Below the pieces are notes generated by a model. That model saw only the letters and a program-made list of their open reading frames with translations. It did not search any database and was not told the origin of the DNA. A program made the translations under genes and the position numbers. Shown here piece by piece: positions 1 to 11,309 of a DNA stretch of 64,000 nucleotides; within the stretch, counting starts at the first letter, position 1, and every line of letters begins with the position of its first letter. The DNA is from Diospyros lotus (Eukaryota > Streptophyta > Magnoliopsida > Ericales > Ebenaceae). Where the stretch lies: assembly GCF_014633365.1 (NCBI RefSeq), contig NC_068349.1, positions 19,730,753-19,794,752 of the forward strand. The letters are read 5' to 3'.

Positions 1-302
1 AAGCTTTCAAAGCTTGTCAGGGAAAGTCAAATAGTGAGGGTTATACTAGCAAAGGGCAACATATAGTTGCTAGGGAACTGGTCGAAAGATACTCGTGTTC
101 TTGAGCATGGCATTGGTTAAAATAGTGATCGAGGGACAATCAATAGTCAAGGGATAGCTTGTGATGGTTGTTCAGACATGGGAAATGCTAATTTAGGGGG
201 TGCCACAACTCTTAATTATGCTTTTCCAATTAATGCTCATGTAAATCATGATGAAGATGATGGGATAAATGGGGAGACATCTTTGGATCTTCCTTAATTA
301 GC

Positions 303-838
303 TCTAGATCTACCACGAGCCTTTCCCAAGCCGTGAAAGGGGTTGCCTGGACCGACCTCCAAGTTTTTGGCCTAAGCAATCATAGGCTAATGTTGTTGAT
401 GGGAGCGGGTTATATTCCCACAAAATTGGATTACTACCCTCCCCAATTTACTGAAAATGAGATAGCTTGTGTCCAATTGCCCTCAAAAGTTATTAAGGAA
501 CGTGCGACTTATTGGGAAAATACCCTAGTGGGCTATTTTATGGAGAAATACCTTTTTTGATTGTCCAGTATATTGTTGTGAAAATTTGGAAGACTCATGG
601 TCTTACTATGGTACTCTCTAACAACTCTATGTTTATTTCTTTCGATTTAGCACTAATGCTCAAATGCATGCAATCTTTGAGGTGGGATCTTGGTTATTTG
701 CTAGAAGGCCATTGTTTTTGCAATGTTGGGAACCAGGCACAATATTATCAAAGGACTCTTACACCTCGATGCCCCTATGGGTGAAGCTTTATAACATTCC
801 ACTAGAAGGGTGGTCCAAGAATGGACTGTCTTTGTAAT
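303..838 (+). pseudogene. DUF4283 domain relic (LINE-type retroelement ORF1)
   Basis: The translation shows the DUF4283 pattern common in plant LINE first ORFs: a W..TLVGYF stretch, then GEIPFLIVQ, then IWK.HGL, then after a frame change RPLFLQ.WEPG, LSKD and WVKLYNIPLEGWS. Reading it needs two frame changes, near 540 and near 705, so the gene is broken. No zinc knuckle or reverse transcriptase follows; similarity stops near 838. Bases 1-302 may be the degraded upstream part of the same ORF but show no motif I recognise. The family assignment comes from motif memory. Confidence 0.6.
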
Positions 839-1900
839 ACTCTCTAAAAACTAGTTTGGTGATGCCTCAAATCTAGCAATTTTGAGTTTGTTTCAAGAGG
901 AAAAGAAAGAGGATTAAGTGTGAGAAAAAGAGAAGAGAAGAATGAAGGGTCGCCAATGGCAAGGAAGCTTTGGAAAATAAAAGATGCATCGGGCAAATAC
1001 AAAACATGGGCCAAACCAGACGTGCATGAAGGGGTGTGAGTCGAGCGTGTGTCTCGCACTCATTGGAGAAAAGGAAAAAAGAAAAAGAAGAAAAGAAAAT
1101 AAAGAAAAAAATGCAAATAAAAAATTCTAGAAAAAATCCAAATAAATGATTTGAGGCTCAAGACACTTTCCAAGATAAGTAAAGGTCTGAGGAATAGTTT
1201 GGCATGCAAACTAAGACAAGAGGTCTGAGGAATAGTTTGGCATGCAAACTAAGACAAGACACACATGTCCAAATAGTTAAATATAACAAAATCTCTTGAT
1301 TGAGTGGTTATCCCCTTCTTATCTCATGTTGAGTACATTATGAGGCATGCATCATCGTCATGTGATGATTTCATATCATATTTTGCATTTATATTGCAAT
1401 TTCAATCATGATTTATAAATAATTGCATTTATTGACAAATTTATGCATGGTAGTCAGGTATTAATTAGTGAGAACTTTTGGTTCATTTATTACCTGTGTG
1501 GTGTAACATGTGTGGTGGAACTGCAAAATAACCACTTTTGTGGTGGAATCTCTTACTTTACGTTATGATAATTAGTCACATGGAAGCATGGCATACCATA
1601 TTTTATACTTGCATACAAATTTGTTCTAACCCTCATTTACATATTCATATCTTATATTGACATATTTAAATGTATCGGGTAGTTGAGTTATAACAATGAA
1701 AGGTGAACAAGTGGTGGAATTTTAATTTTGGATAGCTATTACCTAATTTTCACTCTTTCTTTTTAATTTAAAGAAATTATGTATCATGAGACCTTTAAAT
1801 AAGTTTATTATAGCTTTTTAGGTTGTAAAATTTATGTCTAAAGTTGTTGATTCTATTTTATTTGGGAAATAATCAATTTTAGTATTCATTATGTAAGTTA
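839..1900. other. AT-rich non-coding sequence
   Basis: No coding pattern on either strand. It holds an A-rich purine stretch (about 1065-1140), one short tandem duplication (1183-1258), and runs of T/A of the kind seen in decayed LTR or intergenic DNA. Two GTGGTGGAA-type words near 1510-1550 are the only other repetition seen. Confidence 0.5.
1183..1258. repeat. 38-bp perfect tandem duplication
   Basis: Bases 1183-1220 are repeated exactly at 1221-1258 (unit starts AGGTCTGAGG and ends AAGACAAG). The exact identity indicates a recent slippage or repair event in otherwise decayed sequence. Confidence 0.9.
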
Positions 1901-3100
1901 CCTTTAGGAGTGTGCACCCAAGAGAAGGGTTATTGTTGAGATACAACAATTAAAATTTGTTTATTGTGTAGAAATCCAACGAGTAGCCAAAAGAACACTA
2001 GGATCCTTTTAGACTACCTGTTTGGTCCATGAGAGCTAAGGAAATAGGTGGTCATTTAGGGATGGCCTGGTTCACTAGCCCAGATGAGGCTTGATCTGAC
2101 AGTAGGTAGAGTAATGGAGCCAGAAAGGTTGAGATTGTGAAACAGTGGCAAAGGACTTTTCATCTTCGAGAGGGTCTGCAAAATAGAAAGTAGTTAGGGG
2201 TATGCTAGGATTATTTTCGCTTGGGCCCTTCGATGCTTAAATCAAAAGAAGTCTTCATTTAGCGCAAAATATAGAAATGCAGTGCAAAGATGTTGCGTGG
2301 AGGAGAAATAGGGAAAGTGATGTGAACGATAAAGATGTAAAGGCAAGGACTGTCCAAAAACATGTAATTCCAAGTCTTGGTCCAATTACTCATTTAAGGG
2401 CTAAACAATTCCAAAATGAACTTGAGTTATTTATTGGGAAGATTCCAGCCCATTTGGAAGAGTTAGAATTCAAAGTGAAGGAATTAAAAATCAAATTAAT
2501 CACATTGCTCACTTGCTTAGAAAGCCAGTCACGAAACTAATCAAAGGGGTAATTTTGGAATCCCATAATTTTTGAATGGCTTGGAATTATGAGGTGTGCC
2601 AACGGAAAACTCAAGATCTCAACTACAACTTTCTATATTCATGGGCACCTTGTTGACTTCCTAGCTGTATTTTATGATTGTTTCAAGTTTAGTGGTTAAT
2701 GCTCAATGGGTGGAGTGGGAATTACGAATTTTTGGGCATCTTTTGAATATTTGTCCTCCAAACATTTATGACCTTGATTTTGAACATTTTTTCTTTAATT
2801 ATTATGTCTTTCACATTTGAATTTACACTTTTACTTTAATTATTATGTCACCCATGCTTAGAGAGATGTTTCAAGACTAGTATTTATATGTGTGATTTTG
2901 TAATGTTTTGGGATGAACATTTTTTATGAAAAAAATGCAAAGAGCATTTACCCTAATTCTTATCTAACCAATTCATTTGTTTAGTGGCGAATTTACTTGA
3001 TTCTTATCACTTTTGCTTCTTCTATCTTAGAGTGGCGAATCAAAACTGGTATTTTTTTGTTCGGGCGAATTTTCTTATCAAACAAGGGGTGCTAGTATTT
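1900..3100 (+). pseudogene. Ty3/gypsy 3' end relic
   Basis: An 87-codon open stretch at 2277-2540 contains LGPITHLRAKQF, resembling the GPMTRARAK.F motif near the C-terminus of many plant Ty3/gypsy polyproteins, followed by a Glu/Lys-rich stretch. The flanking sequence (T-rich, with a decayed LTR-like stretch near 2960-3100) fits the 3' end of such an element. No protease, RT or integrase is present. It is too short and isolated to be a host gene. The lineage is not determinable. Confidence 0.4.
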
Positions 3101-3612
3101 CTTTTGTATTTTGGGCACATCAGAAGTGATGCAATGATAATGGTTTAGGTGTGATTGTAAAAACCTGAAAGTCCAATATAAGGGCTTTGTTATCAAACTA
3201 TGAGGGCCCACCTTCCGAAGTCCCGCTAGTATAGGAATTTTAAGGGAAAGTCCTCTCAAGATGGAAACAAAGTAAAACTTAATCAAGATCATGCAAACCA
3301 TCAACAACAATTAGCAATGATTTCACCATTTTTTTCATACAGAACAAAATAAGTATTATCATTTATACTCTATTAGGTTATCCCAAAAGGGAACACAACA
3401 AGCCCAAATAACAAAAAAAAAAAAAAAAAAATACAGTCATTAGCATGGCATAAACCAACAAGCGCCCCTAAGACCTTTTATACAGGTGAGTTTTGTACAT
3501 ATCTAACCCAACAGATCATGCCCCGTTAGGACCCCTTTCATCCTCCGCTTTACCTACACCTAGAATAATGTAAAGAGAAATAATGAGCTGTAAGGCCCAG
3601 CAAGTATAAAAC
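3101..3612. other. Non-coding sequence left of the Cassandra-type element
   Basis: No gene seen. A poly-A run lies at about 3413-3430. The remainder looks like an older LTR (short AT-rich words, no ORF), interrupted by the TRIM insertion that starts at 3613. Confidence 0.4.
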
Positions 3613-3862
3613 TGTAATACCCTGAGAGTCCAAGGTCAGGTCCAAGAAGGGACTTTAGAGAAGCTAGTATATATATCGAGGATAGTAAGGAAGGAAACAA
3701 TACCAGCTGGATACCTTTTGGGCTAAATGTGGATAAAAAACTCTCAGATTAAGCATGTTTGAGCTAGGGTAGCTCAAGGATGGGTGATCTATGGAAAGTT
3801 CGTGTAGGCCCATCAGGGTAAGTTGATCCGGTCCTTCCTATCTCTCAATGCAGGATGTTACA
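3613..3862 (+). repeat. 5' LTR of the Cassandra-type TRIM
   Basis: TG...CA repeat of 250 bp. The 5S-like part lies at about 3738-3815 and is less well kept than in the right LTR (AAGCATG instead of AAGCGTG; the box C region reads GATCTATGGAAAG). Confidence 0.85.
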
Positions 3863-3864
3863 GG

Positions 3865-3877
3865 TGGTATTAGAGCC
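3865..3877 (+). promoter_or_regulatory. Primer binding site (initiator tRNA-Met type)
   Basis: TGGTATTAGAGCC lies 2 nt downstream of the 5' LTR. It matches the canonical TGGTATCAGAGC site with one change. Confidence 0.8.
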
Positions 3878-4037
3878 GACCCTTGGAAAAGGCTATCTGA
3901 TAAGGGCGGGGAGTGGTGCCAGGGCGCGAGGGCCTAAACAAGAAGTAGCTCCTAGTAGGGTTCTAAGATGGTAGCCCTCAAGGGAGAGAAGATTTGGGAC
4001 CAGTTGTAAGGTCACATGACGAGGACGTCATGTGCTC

Positions 4038-4048
4038 AAAGGGGAGAA
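4038..4048 (+). promoter_or_regulatory. Polypurine tract
   Basis: AAAGGGGAGAA directly abuts the 3' LTR start at 4049, the expected place for plus-strand priming. Confidence 0.8.
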
Positions 4049-4298
4049 TGTAATACCCTGAGAGCCCAATGTCAAGTTTAAGAAGGGACTCTAGAGAAGC
4101 TAATATATATATAGAGGATAGTAAGGAAGAAAATAACACCGACTATATACCTTTTGGACTGAATGTGGATAAAGAACTCCTAGGTTAAGCGTGTTTGAAC
4201 TATGGTAGCTCAAGGATGGGTGACCCTTGGGAAGTTTGCATAGGCCCATCAGGGTAAGTTAATCCGATCATTCCTATCGCTCGATGCAGGATGTTACA
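4049..4298 (+). repeat. 3' LTR of the Cassandra-type TRIM
   Basis: 250-bp TG...CA repeat. The 5S-like block GGTTAAGCGTG then AAGGATGGGTGACCC is visible at about 4183-4235. Most differences from the 5' LTR are transitions, as expected for methylated transposon DNA. Confidence 0.85.
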
Positions 4299-4626
4299 AA
4301 TACAACAAAATGGAGCATGAGATATATCATAATGGAGACTCAGTAAGTAATAATATACAACATATGGTAGGATCGTAGCATAAAGTAACACATGTAGAAT
4401 TATAACATGGAACATCACGGATAAAGTCATAACCGAGATTAGTATAATCCACACAAATAATAAGTAGCTCCTACCATAGCATGGATAAGGCATAATCCGG
4501 TTGCCTTGCTACCATATAGTCTCTGGAACCCATACAATGCTCTAAGCACAACACTCATTATCTTGTAGTAACATAACGTTTATGTCACAAAGTAACCCAT
4601 TTTGGGGCTATAAATCCAATCCACTA

Positions 4627-4817
4627 TGCAGCACTAGCACATATCTACGGTACTACATGCCAAGTATGCATTGGCCTAATTGTAATAGTGTCCTCAACCC
4701 GCTCTCAACTCTGCGGCATCAACACACGCCTATGATTCCACATGCTAAGTATGCAGTGCCCTCAGTCTGCTCTCAACTTTGCGGCACTAGCACACACCTA
4801 TGATACCACACGCCAAG
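4627..4817. repeat. Degenerate ~70-85 bp tandem repeat
   Basis: Two full and one partial diverged units, each with GCGGCAYYARCACACRCCTATGAT-like sequence, then ACAYGCYAAGTATGCA, and ending CTCTCAACT. The last unit is cut at 4817, where a TGTAATACTC sequence (start of another LTR) begins. This is probably an LTR-internal minisatellite. Confidence 0.55.
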
Positions 4818-6129
4818 TGTAATACTCGAGAACTTTGGGTAATTGAGAAATAAGAATTTTATTAGAAAAATGAGATTTTAGGAAAATAAGTATCAGAATA
4901 GCCCTAGAAATTGACCGAATCGACTGCAGGAAGTACCCTAGAGCCGAGATGCCTAAAGAAAATGATATGGTAGTGTCGAGTATTTCAAGGAATGATTTAT
5001 GGCATCAAAAGAAAATGGATCAGAAATAGTTTTCAGTACAGTTAAAAATGCAGCTACGGGATAGGCTATAAAACTAAATAATTGTAAGGGGCTTTCGGAA
5101 AGTCAACAGAACTCTGAGAGTATTCATATTTGGAATGAAGAACAACCCTTCAGTGGTTTTTGGAAGAAACAAATAGGTTTGAGGCCAAAACAAAGATTCG
5201 GGCCAAAATGTAATTTTTCAAATTTGCCGGAGGGAGGTTGAGATGACGACTTTTCGGAATCTTCAAGGGGGAAATGGAAGTTTTAGGACTTGAGGGACTC
5301 AATGGCAATTTTGGAAAGTTTAGGGGCTTTGTGAAAATGGGTCAAGGCATAAAAGACAAAATTAGGTGGGGCAAAAGTGCAATTTGGCAAAGATAAAGCT
5401 GGAAGCAACCTGCTATGGCCAACCAGTTGGATCTAGTTGTTGACCAGCCACATTTGAGCCATGGGGTCGCACGGGGGTTGGTCGGGGATGCTTGAGGATC
5501 AAGCTTGGGCCAACAACACCCACGAGGGTGGCTGAAATTTGAAGAAAAGCCAACCAAGAATTCAGTCGAACTTGGGAAGCAAAGCAAGTCATGATTACGG
5601 TCGGATTTTGGTGAGTTTAGGTCGATCCAGGGGAGGTAGAGGCCTTGGAGATGTCTGATTGAGCACCCTTGAGCGTTTGGAAGCTCGGGAACGCCTATAA
5701 ATAGGAGATGGGCGAATGCTTTGAGAAATTAAAATCTTAGATCCGTGAGTTTGTGAATAAATTGGGAGAATCAGATAAAGGGCTTTTTTTGTTCATGTCC
5801 AGAGCTTCATTCTTGTGCAATTTGAGCAATTTTAGTTAAGAGATGAGTGAGATCCAAAGCCTCGTCGGAAAAATGAGATTCACCAAAAAATGAGCTTTAA
5901 CAGTCTAAAAATGGCTCGGTTTGAGGGATTTTAAGCTATTATCCGATAGAGGGAGAAAAGACGAAGCCATAGGTTCAAACGAGGGTCAATCGGAGTTCGG
6001 ATGAAGGAGATATGACCGAAAAAACCAAGGTCGACGTTGTTGTTGTTAGTTCTATATAATGACAAGTATATCCCAAGAGGGGGGTGAATTGGGATTTGGG
6101 TAAATTTTTAAATAACTTGAAAACTTTGG

Positions 6130-6310
6130 CTTGCAAGATACTATGTTTCGAAACTTGAGGAGGTATGTTTCGAAACTAACCTTTCTGTTAAGTATGTTTT
6201 GAAATATAGATAAGTATGTTTCGAAATATAGATAAGTATGTTTCGAAATCAAACTTGCTGGAAGGTATGTTTCGAAACCTACTAAGGTATGTTTCGAAAT
6301 ATTACTCACT
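6130..6310. repeat. GTTTCGAAAC palindrome cluster, left part
   Basis: The self-complementary core TTTCGAAA recurs about every 20 bp here, part of one array split by the nested insertion. The other part is at about 8630-9345. Confidence 0.75.
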
Positions 6311-6428
6311 GATTTGCTAATAACAAAACTCCTTTAGATTTTCAAAAATGATTCTTTTAAGAACATAAACATGAATAACAACAAGTAGAACGAGAAATCA
6401 AGTACACACAAGATTTATAGTGGTTCGG

Positions 6429-8107
6429 TAATTAGGGGTTAATATTTCCTAAATCTTAATGAATTATATCCCCATTTTGGCTTTATAATTATGCTTAAAA
6501 TAAATAATTATTTGCATTACATATTATTACAAGATGAAGCAAGGAAGTTGACTTCTACAATTAATTAGGGGCATAAATCGAGACGTTGGATTACCCATTA
6601 TTGTTGTTCAAATTCATGGGCCAACTATGGAGTCTAGAGGATGTTTCAAGTTCACTTGGCCCAACTATCAAATAGAATCCAACATAAGAAAGGCGCAAGA
6701 CCAACCAAAGGCCCAAGACCAATCAAAGGCTCAACAAAGCCTAATTCGTAGAAAACTTTTCTTTGTTTTGTATTTTTATGAGTGCTTTACCACCTAAAAT
6801 CTTTTGTATTCTTATGAGTATTCCACCACCTAAAGTCTTTTGTTTATTTTGTCTTTTACTTAATTTTCTTCCACTAATTAGGTGGATGTTTTGTGAGTAC
6901 CCATTAGATATAATTATGTTTAGTTGAATAATTGTGTGGTTTGTATTGCATCTTGTGGGCTATAAATAGCTTACGTTGGTGCATTTGTGGGAGGATGTTA
7001 TTACTTGAATCAGAGTTTAGTTTTGTTCTTAGAGTTTCTCTTAGAGAATTGCTCTTATTCTTTCTCTTATTTTCTCTTGTAATCTTACTTTATTTCTTTT
7101 TTCTTTTAAATTCTTATGTCATTTATTATTACTTTATTATCCATCGCCTAAATGACCGATTAATTTCTGCCTTTAAATTTCTGCAATTTTAATTCTTGTA
7201 TTTTAATTATCCACCGCCTAAATGGCCGGTTAGTTTCTGCTATTTTAATTCTTGTCATTTAAATTCTGTTATTTAAATTACGCTATTTAAATTCTTGTCA
7301 ATTAACTTTTAAATAGAAATAAGTAGTTAAATTTAATCTTGGGTTAAGGCAAGGACAATGTCCAACACCAATGATTCCCAAAGAAAGCTGCGCTTTAAAT
7401 GAGTAATATTAATTTAAATTTCAGTATGAGTGTGTTTTAATTATTGAAAAATCACTAGGTTTGAATTGGAGCGTAAGCCTAACTTAGAGCTTTCATATCA
7501 CGCATGAGAGTTACTAGAACTGGAAACGCTATCATACCCAAACCCAGAAGATTAATTTAGTTGTTTTGTATATTAATTGTAATTGGATTTATGGTAGTTA
7601 CTTAAATTAGAATCTCGCACATCATGTATGGGGATTGCTTAAACTAGAACTATCATCATCTCTAATTGAATTTAGTAACAAACTCTCATATCTGAAATTA
7701 AATTAATGTTACTAACCTTATCTGCTAAAATTTGGGAATCAACGAGTTGGTGCTGAAATTATCTTAACTCAAGTGCTATCTAATTTTATATCCTCACATT
7801 AAGCATTTATTTCAACTTCTACCTTGCTTTATTTTCTAGTATCTGTTATCTAAAAAATCATAAAAAAATCTTGTTACCAATCCATTTAAATGCGTGTGCG
7901 TGTGTGACATTCTTTTTCTTTTGCCATAAATAAATCTCTCAGTGGATGAACTGGACTCATCCAGAAAGTATAAATTTAAATTTGGACTACAACTGCACTC
8001 GTACACTGACGAGTATAAACCTCTCACCTAAATAAAAAAAAAAAAAATATATAAAATTTTTATTGTGTTTTGTTTTGTGTCTTAATTGCAGGGTGAGAGT
8101 GCAGCCA
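6429..8107 (+). mobile_element. Dispersed 1.7-kb solo-LTR-like repeat, copy 1
   Basis: This stretch interrupts the copia solo LTR and is flanked by TTCGG on both sides (6424-6428 and 8108-8112), a perfect 5-bp duplication typical of LTR-element integration. It starts TAATTAGGGG and ends GTGCAGCCA. A second, clearly homologous copy in the same orientation is at 22323-24178. It contains a TATA-like ATAAATAGC (about 6963), two CCGCCTAAATG(A/G)CCG words and a conserved GATTCCCAAAGAAAGCTGCG stretch. No protein is encoded. The interior resembles Ty3/gypsy LTRs, but the ends are not the usual TG...CA, so the class is uncertain. Confidence 0.65.
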
Positions 8108-8629
8108 TTCGGAACTTGCCTACTCCACTACCTTCAAGCTTATCCACTTGAAGGATTTGCAAACCACAATCACTTTTACTAGCAATCAATGACACTAAGG
8201 GTTTTACCACGGTTTACCCTAAAACCTTACACACTGAGTTTTTACGGGTTCAACTCAAACCTTACAACAAGATAAATAACACTTATCTTATACAACCCAA
8301 CAATTTGACTGTAATTAAAACACCTTACCAAATAGTTATAGCAAACCTATTGGTATGGAGTGAGGAGAGCTTGAGGAGATGAGAGCTTTAGATTTTGCTT
8401 GCTTCTCTTGTTTGTACCACAATGCGCACCAAGGAATGATTGAAAGGAACTTCTTGAGAGTTAGATGATAAAGAGCTTTGTTCAACTTGTGCTTGTGGCA
8501 AAAATCTCTTGTAAATGTGTAAAAATGTGTATGCTTGGGAGAAAGCTTCTTGTCTTCAAAGAGCTGATATATATAATAAATGAATAGGCTTTTGGCTAAT
8601 TATAACCGTTAAAGACAAGATAAGAAGGT

Positions 8630-9345
8630 AGGTTTCAAAATATACTTATAGTGTTTCGAAACAACACATTTTTATACAGAGGTTTCGAAACACATAACAT
8701 GTTTCGAAACATACAACCTTTATAGCTGGATATGCACCAAGAGACAAAATGAGTGGAAGACTTATCTTTAAAAAATAAAATGATTTGGTTTTATTCTCCA
8801 CTTAAACATATCTAAAATTTGAACATCAGGGTATGGGTATAATTTCAAAAATAGATTATTAAAATAGCTTTTCAAATAGAGTGCAAAGACATGACAGATT
8901 TTTGAAATTCTTCTGACAGAGACAGATGTTTCGAAATATGAAAAGTAGGTTTTGAAACATACTTCAGAAACATGTTTCAAAACATGTTGAACAAGGATAC
9001 ACTGCTGACAAAGGTTTCGAAATGTACTAAATAGGTTTCGAAACATAGGCTTAGATTTCAAATAGATTTCGAAATACATCATATAGATTAAGCAAAACTT
9101 AAACCCTTTTAATATACATCTTGAAACAAGTTTAGAACATGGCAGATTGATGTTTTGAAACATAGGAACTATGTTTCGAAATACATCATATTGAAGAGCA
9201 TTTCGAATAAACATTACAGAACTATGTTTCGAAACATAGAAAACATAGTTTTGAAACATGATGAGATTAAAAATGGATTTTTAAAACATTTGACATTTAG
9301 CGCCAAAACACTAAACATACATGTTTCGAAATATGAAAAACTTAT
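8630..9345. repeat. GTTTCGAAAC palindrome array, right part
   Basis: About 15 occurrences of TTTCGAAA or one-base variants (TTTCAAAA, TTTTGAAA) at irregular 20-60 bp spacing. The core is a perfect palindrome, so each copy could pair with any other on the same strand. Long open frames here rich in Phe-Arg-Asn or Phe-Glu-Thr are by-products of the repeat. Confidence 0.75.
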
Positions 9346-11309
9346 TTTGAAATACGAGATTTTCATATGCTTTTTCATCAAATATATTTTCTCATATACC
9401 AAAAAATATAATACAACAGTTGTACTACGAGTTTAGGAAGAAGACGATCAGCGCGTGTGGGACACGCACCAGCTGGGCCCCACGAGTGGGCGTGCGTAAG
9501 GAAACTTGTTGGGGCGCGTGAGGGTGCGTCCAAGCTCTAAAAATTGTGAAAAAAATTTGCTAAATTCCTTTAAAATCAAGCTCTAGAGAGTTATGGAAAA
9601 GATTTGGATTTGGACTTCCCGATGTCTCGGTTTTAGCATCTACCAGCCTCGTTTAGTGTGAAAACGCAATATCTGGGTAAGTCCATTAATTTTCTTTTGA
9701 TGTTCATAGGTTATTATGGTTTGTTGTGAAGAAACATTGGAGAAAATAGTTTGATAGACATTTATTTGGGATTTTTAGAGAGAAAAATTGGAGAAATAGA
9801 GAAAATAAGGAAATTGTGAGAAAAATAGGTTTTTGATGATTATATGTTGATTAGGGTACCTTGAGGATTAAAGTGATATGATTTGTGCAAATTTTGAGTT
9901 TGACACGAAAATCGAGACAGTACGTATTTTTCAAAGTATCCTAAATTTTGTCAAAGGTGAGAGTTCTAACCCCAAAATTGGTTTGATTCTATCTTAAACT
10001 TGATTTAATCCATGTAAATGTTTTGCTGCATGTGAATGGTTTTAACCTATGATGGTTGTTTTGATACGGGTTTGTCCCGAAATGTTTTATGCATGTGCAT
10101 TGAATTTTGTGATAAATTGTGTACATGAAATGTTGTTTCATATGATGCATTGAGTTATGTTTTGTGGCATTGGAGCGTTTTTATGGGATGTCAACCTGGG
10201 GATGTTGCCCCGATAGTGTAGCCATAATTCCCCAAGTGTGTTTGTCGGACAGGGGTATCTCGAGTTAGGTGTTGGGATGACCGCCTCGGTTTCCATGCCA
10301 GGCTTGGTGGAGGGAAGTTACACTAGGGTGATGGGTTGTACATATGGGATGGGATGTCAACTTATGATGTGACACTTGAAGTGACAGCACTAGGAAGCAG
10401 TGCCAAAGGAAAATACCTATTTGTGACTTGGGCTGATAGTGGACACCAACCCAGACTGTCAAGATATGGGTTGTGAGTGGACACCACCCTAGATAGCTTG
10501 CGTGGTAGTATTGTTTCTGATGTGGACGTGGATTCCTATGATGGTGTTGATCATCATTTGGCTAGGGTTTGTGTTGACATGCTCCGTAAGCTTCTGAGTG
10601 GGAACGTAATGATGACGGGGTGATTCATAGATTCATGCATTGACGTTGCTCCCTCTTAAGATGGGACTGTGTTGTGCCAATGTGTCGATGTGGTTGTGTT
10701 TGCCTTTAGAGAGATTGCATTTTCCCCGGTTAGAGTTAAGTGCTGTGTGAGATTCTCTTGGGCCGGGTTTTGTCATGATTTTCTGTTGTTTCATTTCTTG
10801 CATACATTCATGAAAATGTTTTTGAACTCACTTAGATGATTCAACATTTAATTTTTGGACTTTTTGTCCCTAAAATATTCAACGTTCCAGGTGGAGACAA
10901 CAATGCAAAGGGAAAGGAATTGCCGAGGATTGATGGCAACTTGTAGGTGGATCGTAGCATGTATTTTGGATTATATGATTTTCATTTTGATGATGTCATG
11001 TTAGACGATGGTACGATTTTGGATATTACAGATGAAGTGATTTCAGTTATGTACTATATCAGGTTTCGATCTAGGTTCTGCATGTGTAAAGATATTACCT
11101 GTCTTAGCTCGATGATTTTAAGTTTGATGTGATGATAAAGTAATCGGGATTGTCGAGGAAGTTATGGATTTAAGTGTTGTGTAGTGGAAGCGCATGCCTA
11201 GGAAAGTTCTGGCTAAGGAAAGACTTGGTATTTAAGTGCGTCCATTTGTGACTCGCCTCTCTTTCTTGGGAACTTACCTGGTATACTATTTACGTTCAGA
11301 CGTTATATT

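Larger units (their letters stand above)
3613..4298 (+). mobile_element. Cassandra-type TRIM, complete, with 5S-rRNA-like LTRs
   Basis: Two direct repeats of 250 bp (3613-3862 and 4049-4298) both begin TGTAATACCC and end ATGTTACA, framing a 186-bp interior. Right after the left repeat comes TGGTATTAGAGCC, one mismatch from the initiator-Met primer site; just before the right repeat is AAAGGGGAGAA, a polypurine tract. Each LTR carries sequence like the plant 5S rRNA internal promoter: GAACT..., (A/G)TTAAGC(A/G)TG, then AAGGATGGGTGA. A 5S-derived segment inside a small non-coding LTR element defines the Cassandra family. Flanks AAAAC and AATAC match at 4 of 5, a probable target duplication. By hand count the LTRs differ at about 36 of 250 positions, so the insertion is old. 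Confidence 0.85.
6044..9418 (-). mobile_element. Ty1/copia-like solo LTR, itself interrupted
   Basis: The ends are TGTTAG...ACAACA, flanked on both sides by GTTGT (6039-6043 and 9419-9423), a perfect 5-bp target duplication. The CCCAAGAGGGGGGTGAATT block near the left end is the reverse complement of a stretch commonly found near the 3' end of copia LTRs, so the LTR points left. No PBS, PPT or coding sequence lies inside, hence a solo LTR. Removing the nested repeat (6429-8112) leaves about 1.69 kb. A reverse-oriented TATA-like stretch occurs near 8565-8580. Confidence 0.75.
4818..11309 (+). mobile_element. Old long LTR (gypsy-like), split by later insertions
   Basis: TGTAATACTCGAGAAC at 4818 cuts into the preceding tandem repeat and looks like the start of a long Ty3/gypsy LTR. 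LTR-like sequence runs to the clear copia insertion at 6044, resumes at 9424 and fades near CGTTATA at about 11309. It has no ORF of note, no PBS after it and no matching target duplication that I could find. The left boundary is fairly clear; the right one is a guess. Net length without nested elements is about 3.1 kb. Confidence 0.35.

Noticed and set aside
8768..9259. 163-codon minus-strand frame
   Set aside because: Phe/Arg/Asn-rich peptide produced by TTTCGAAA repeats inside a solo LTR.
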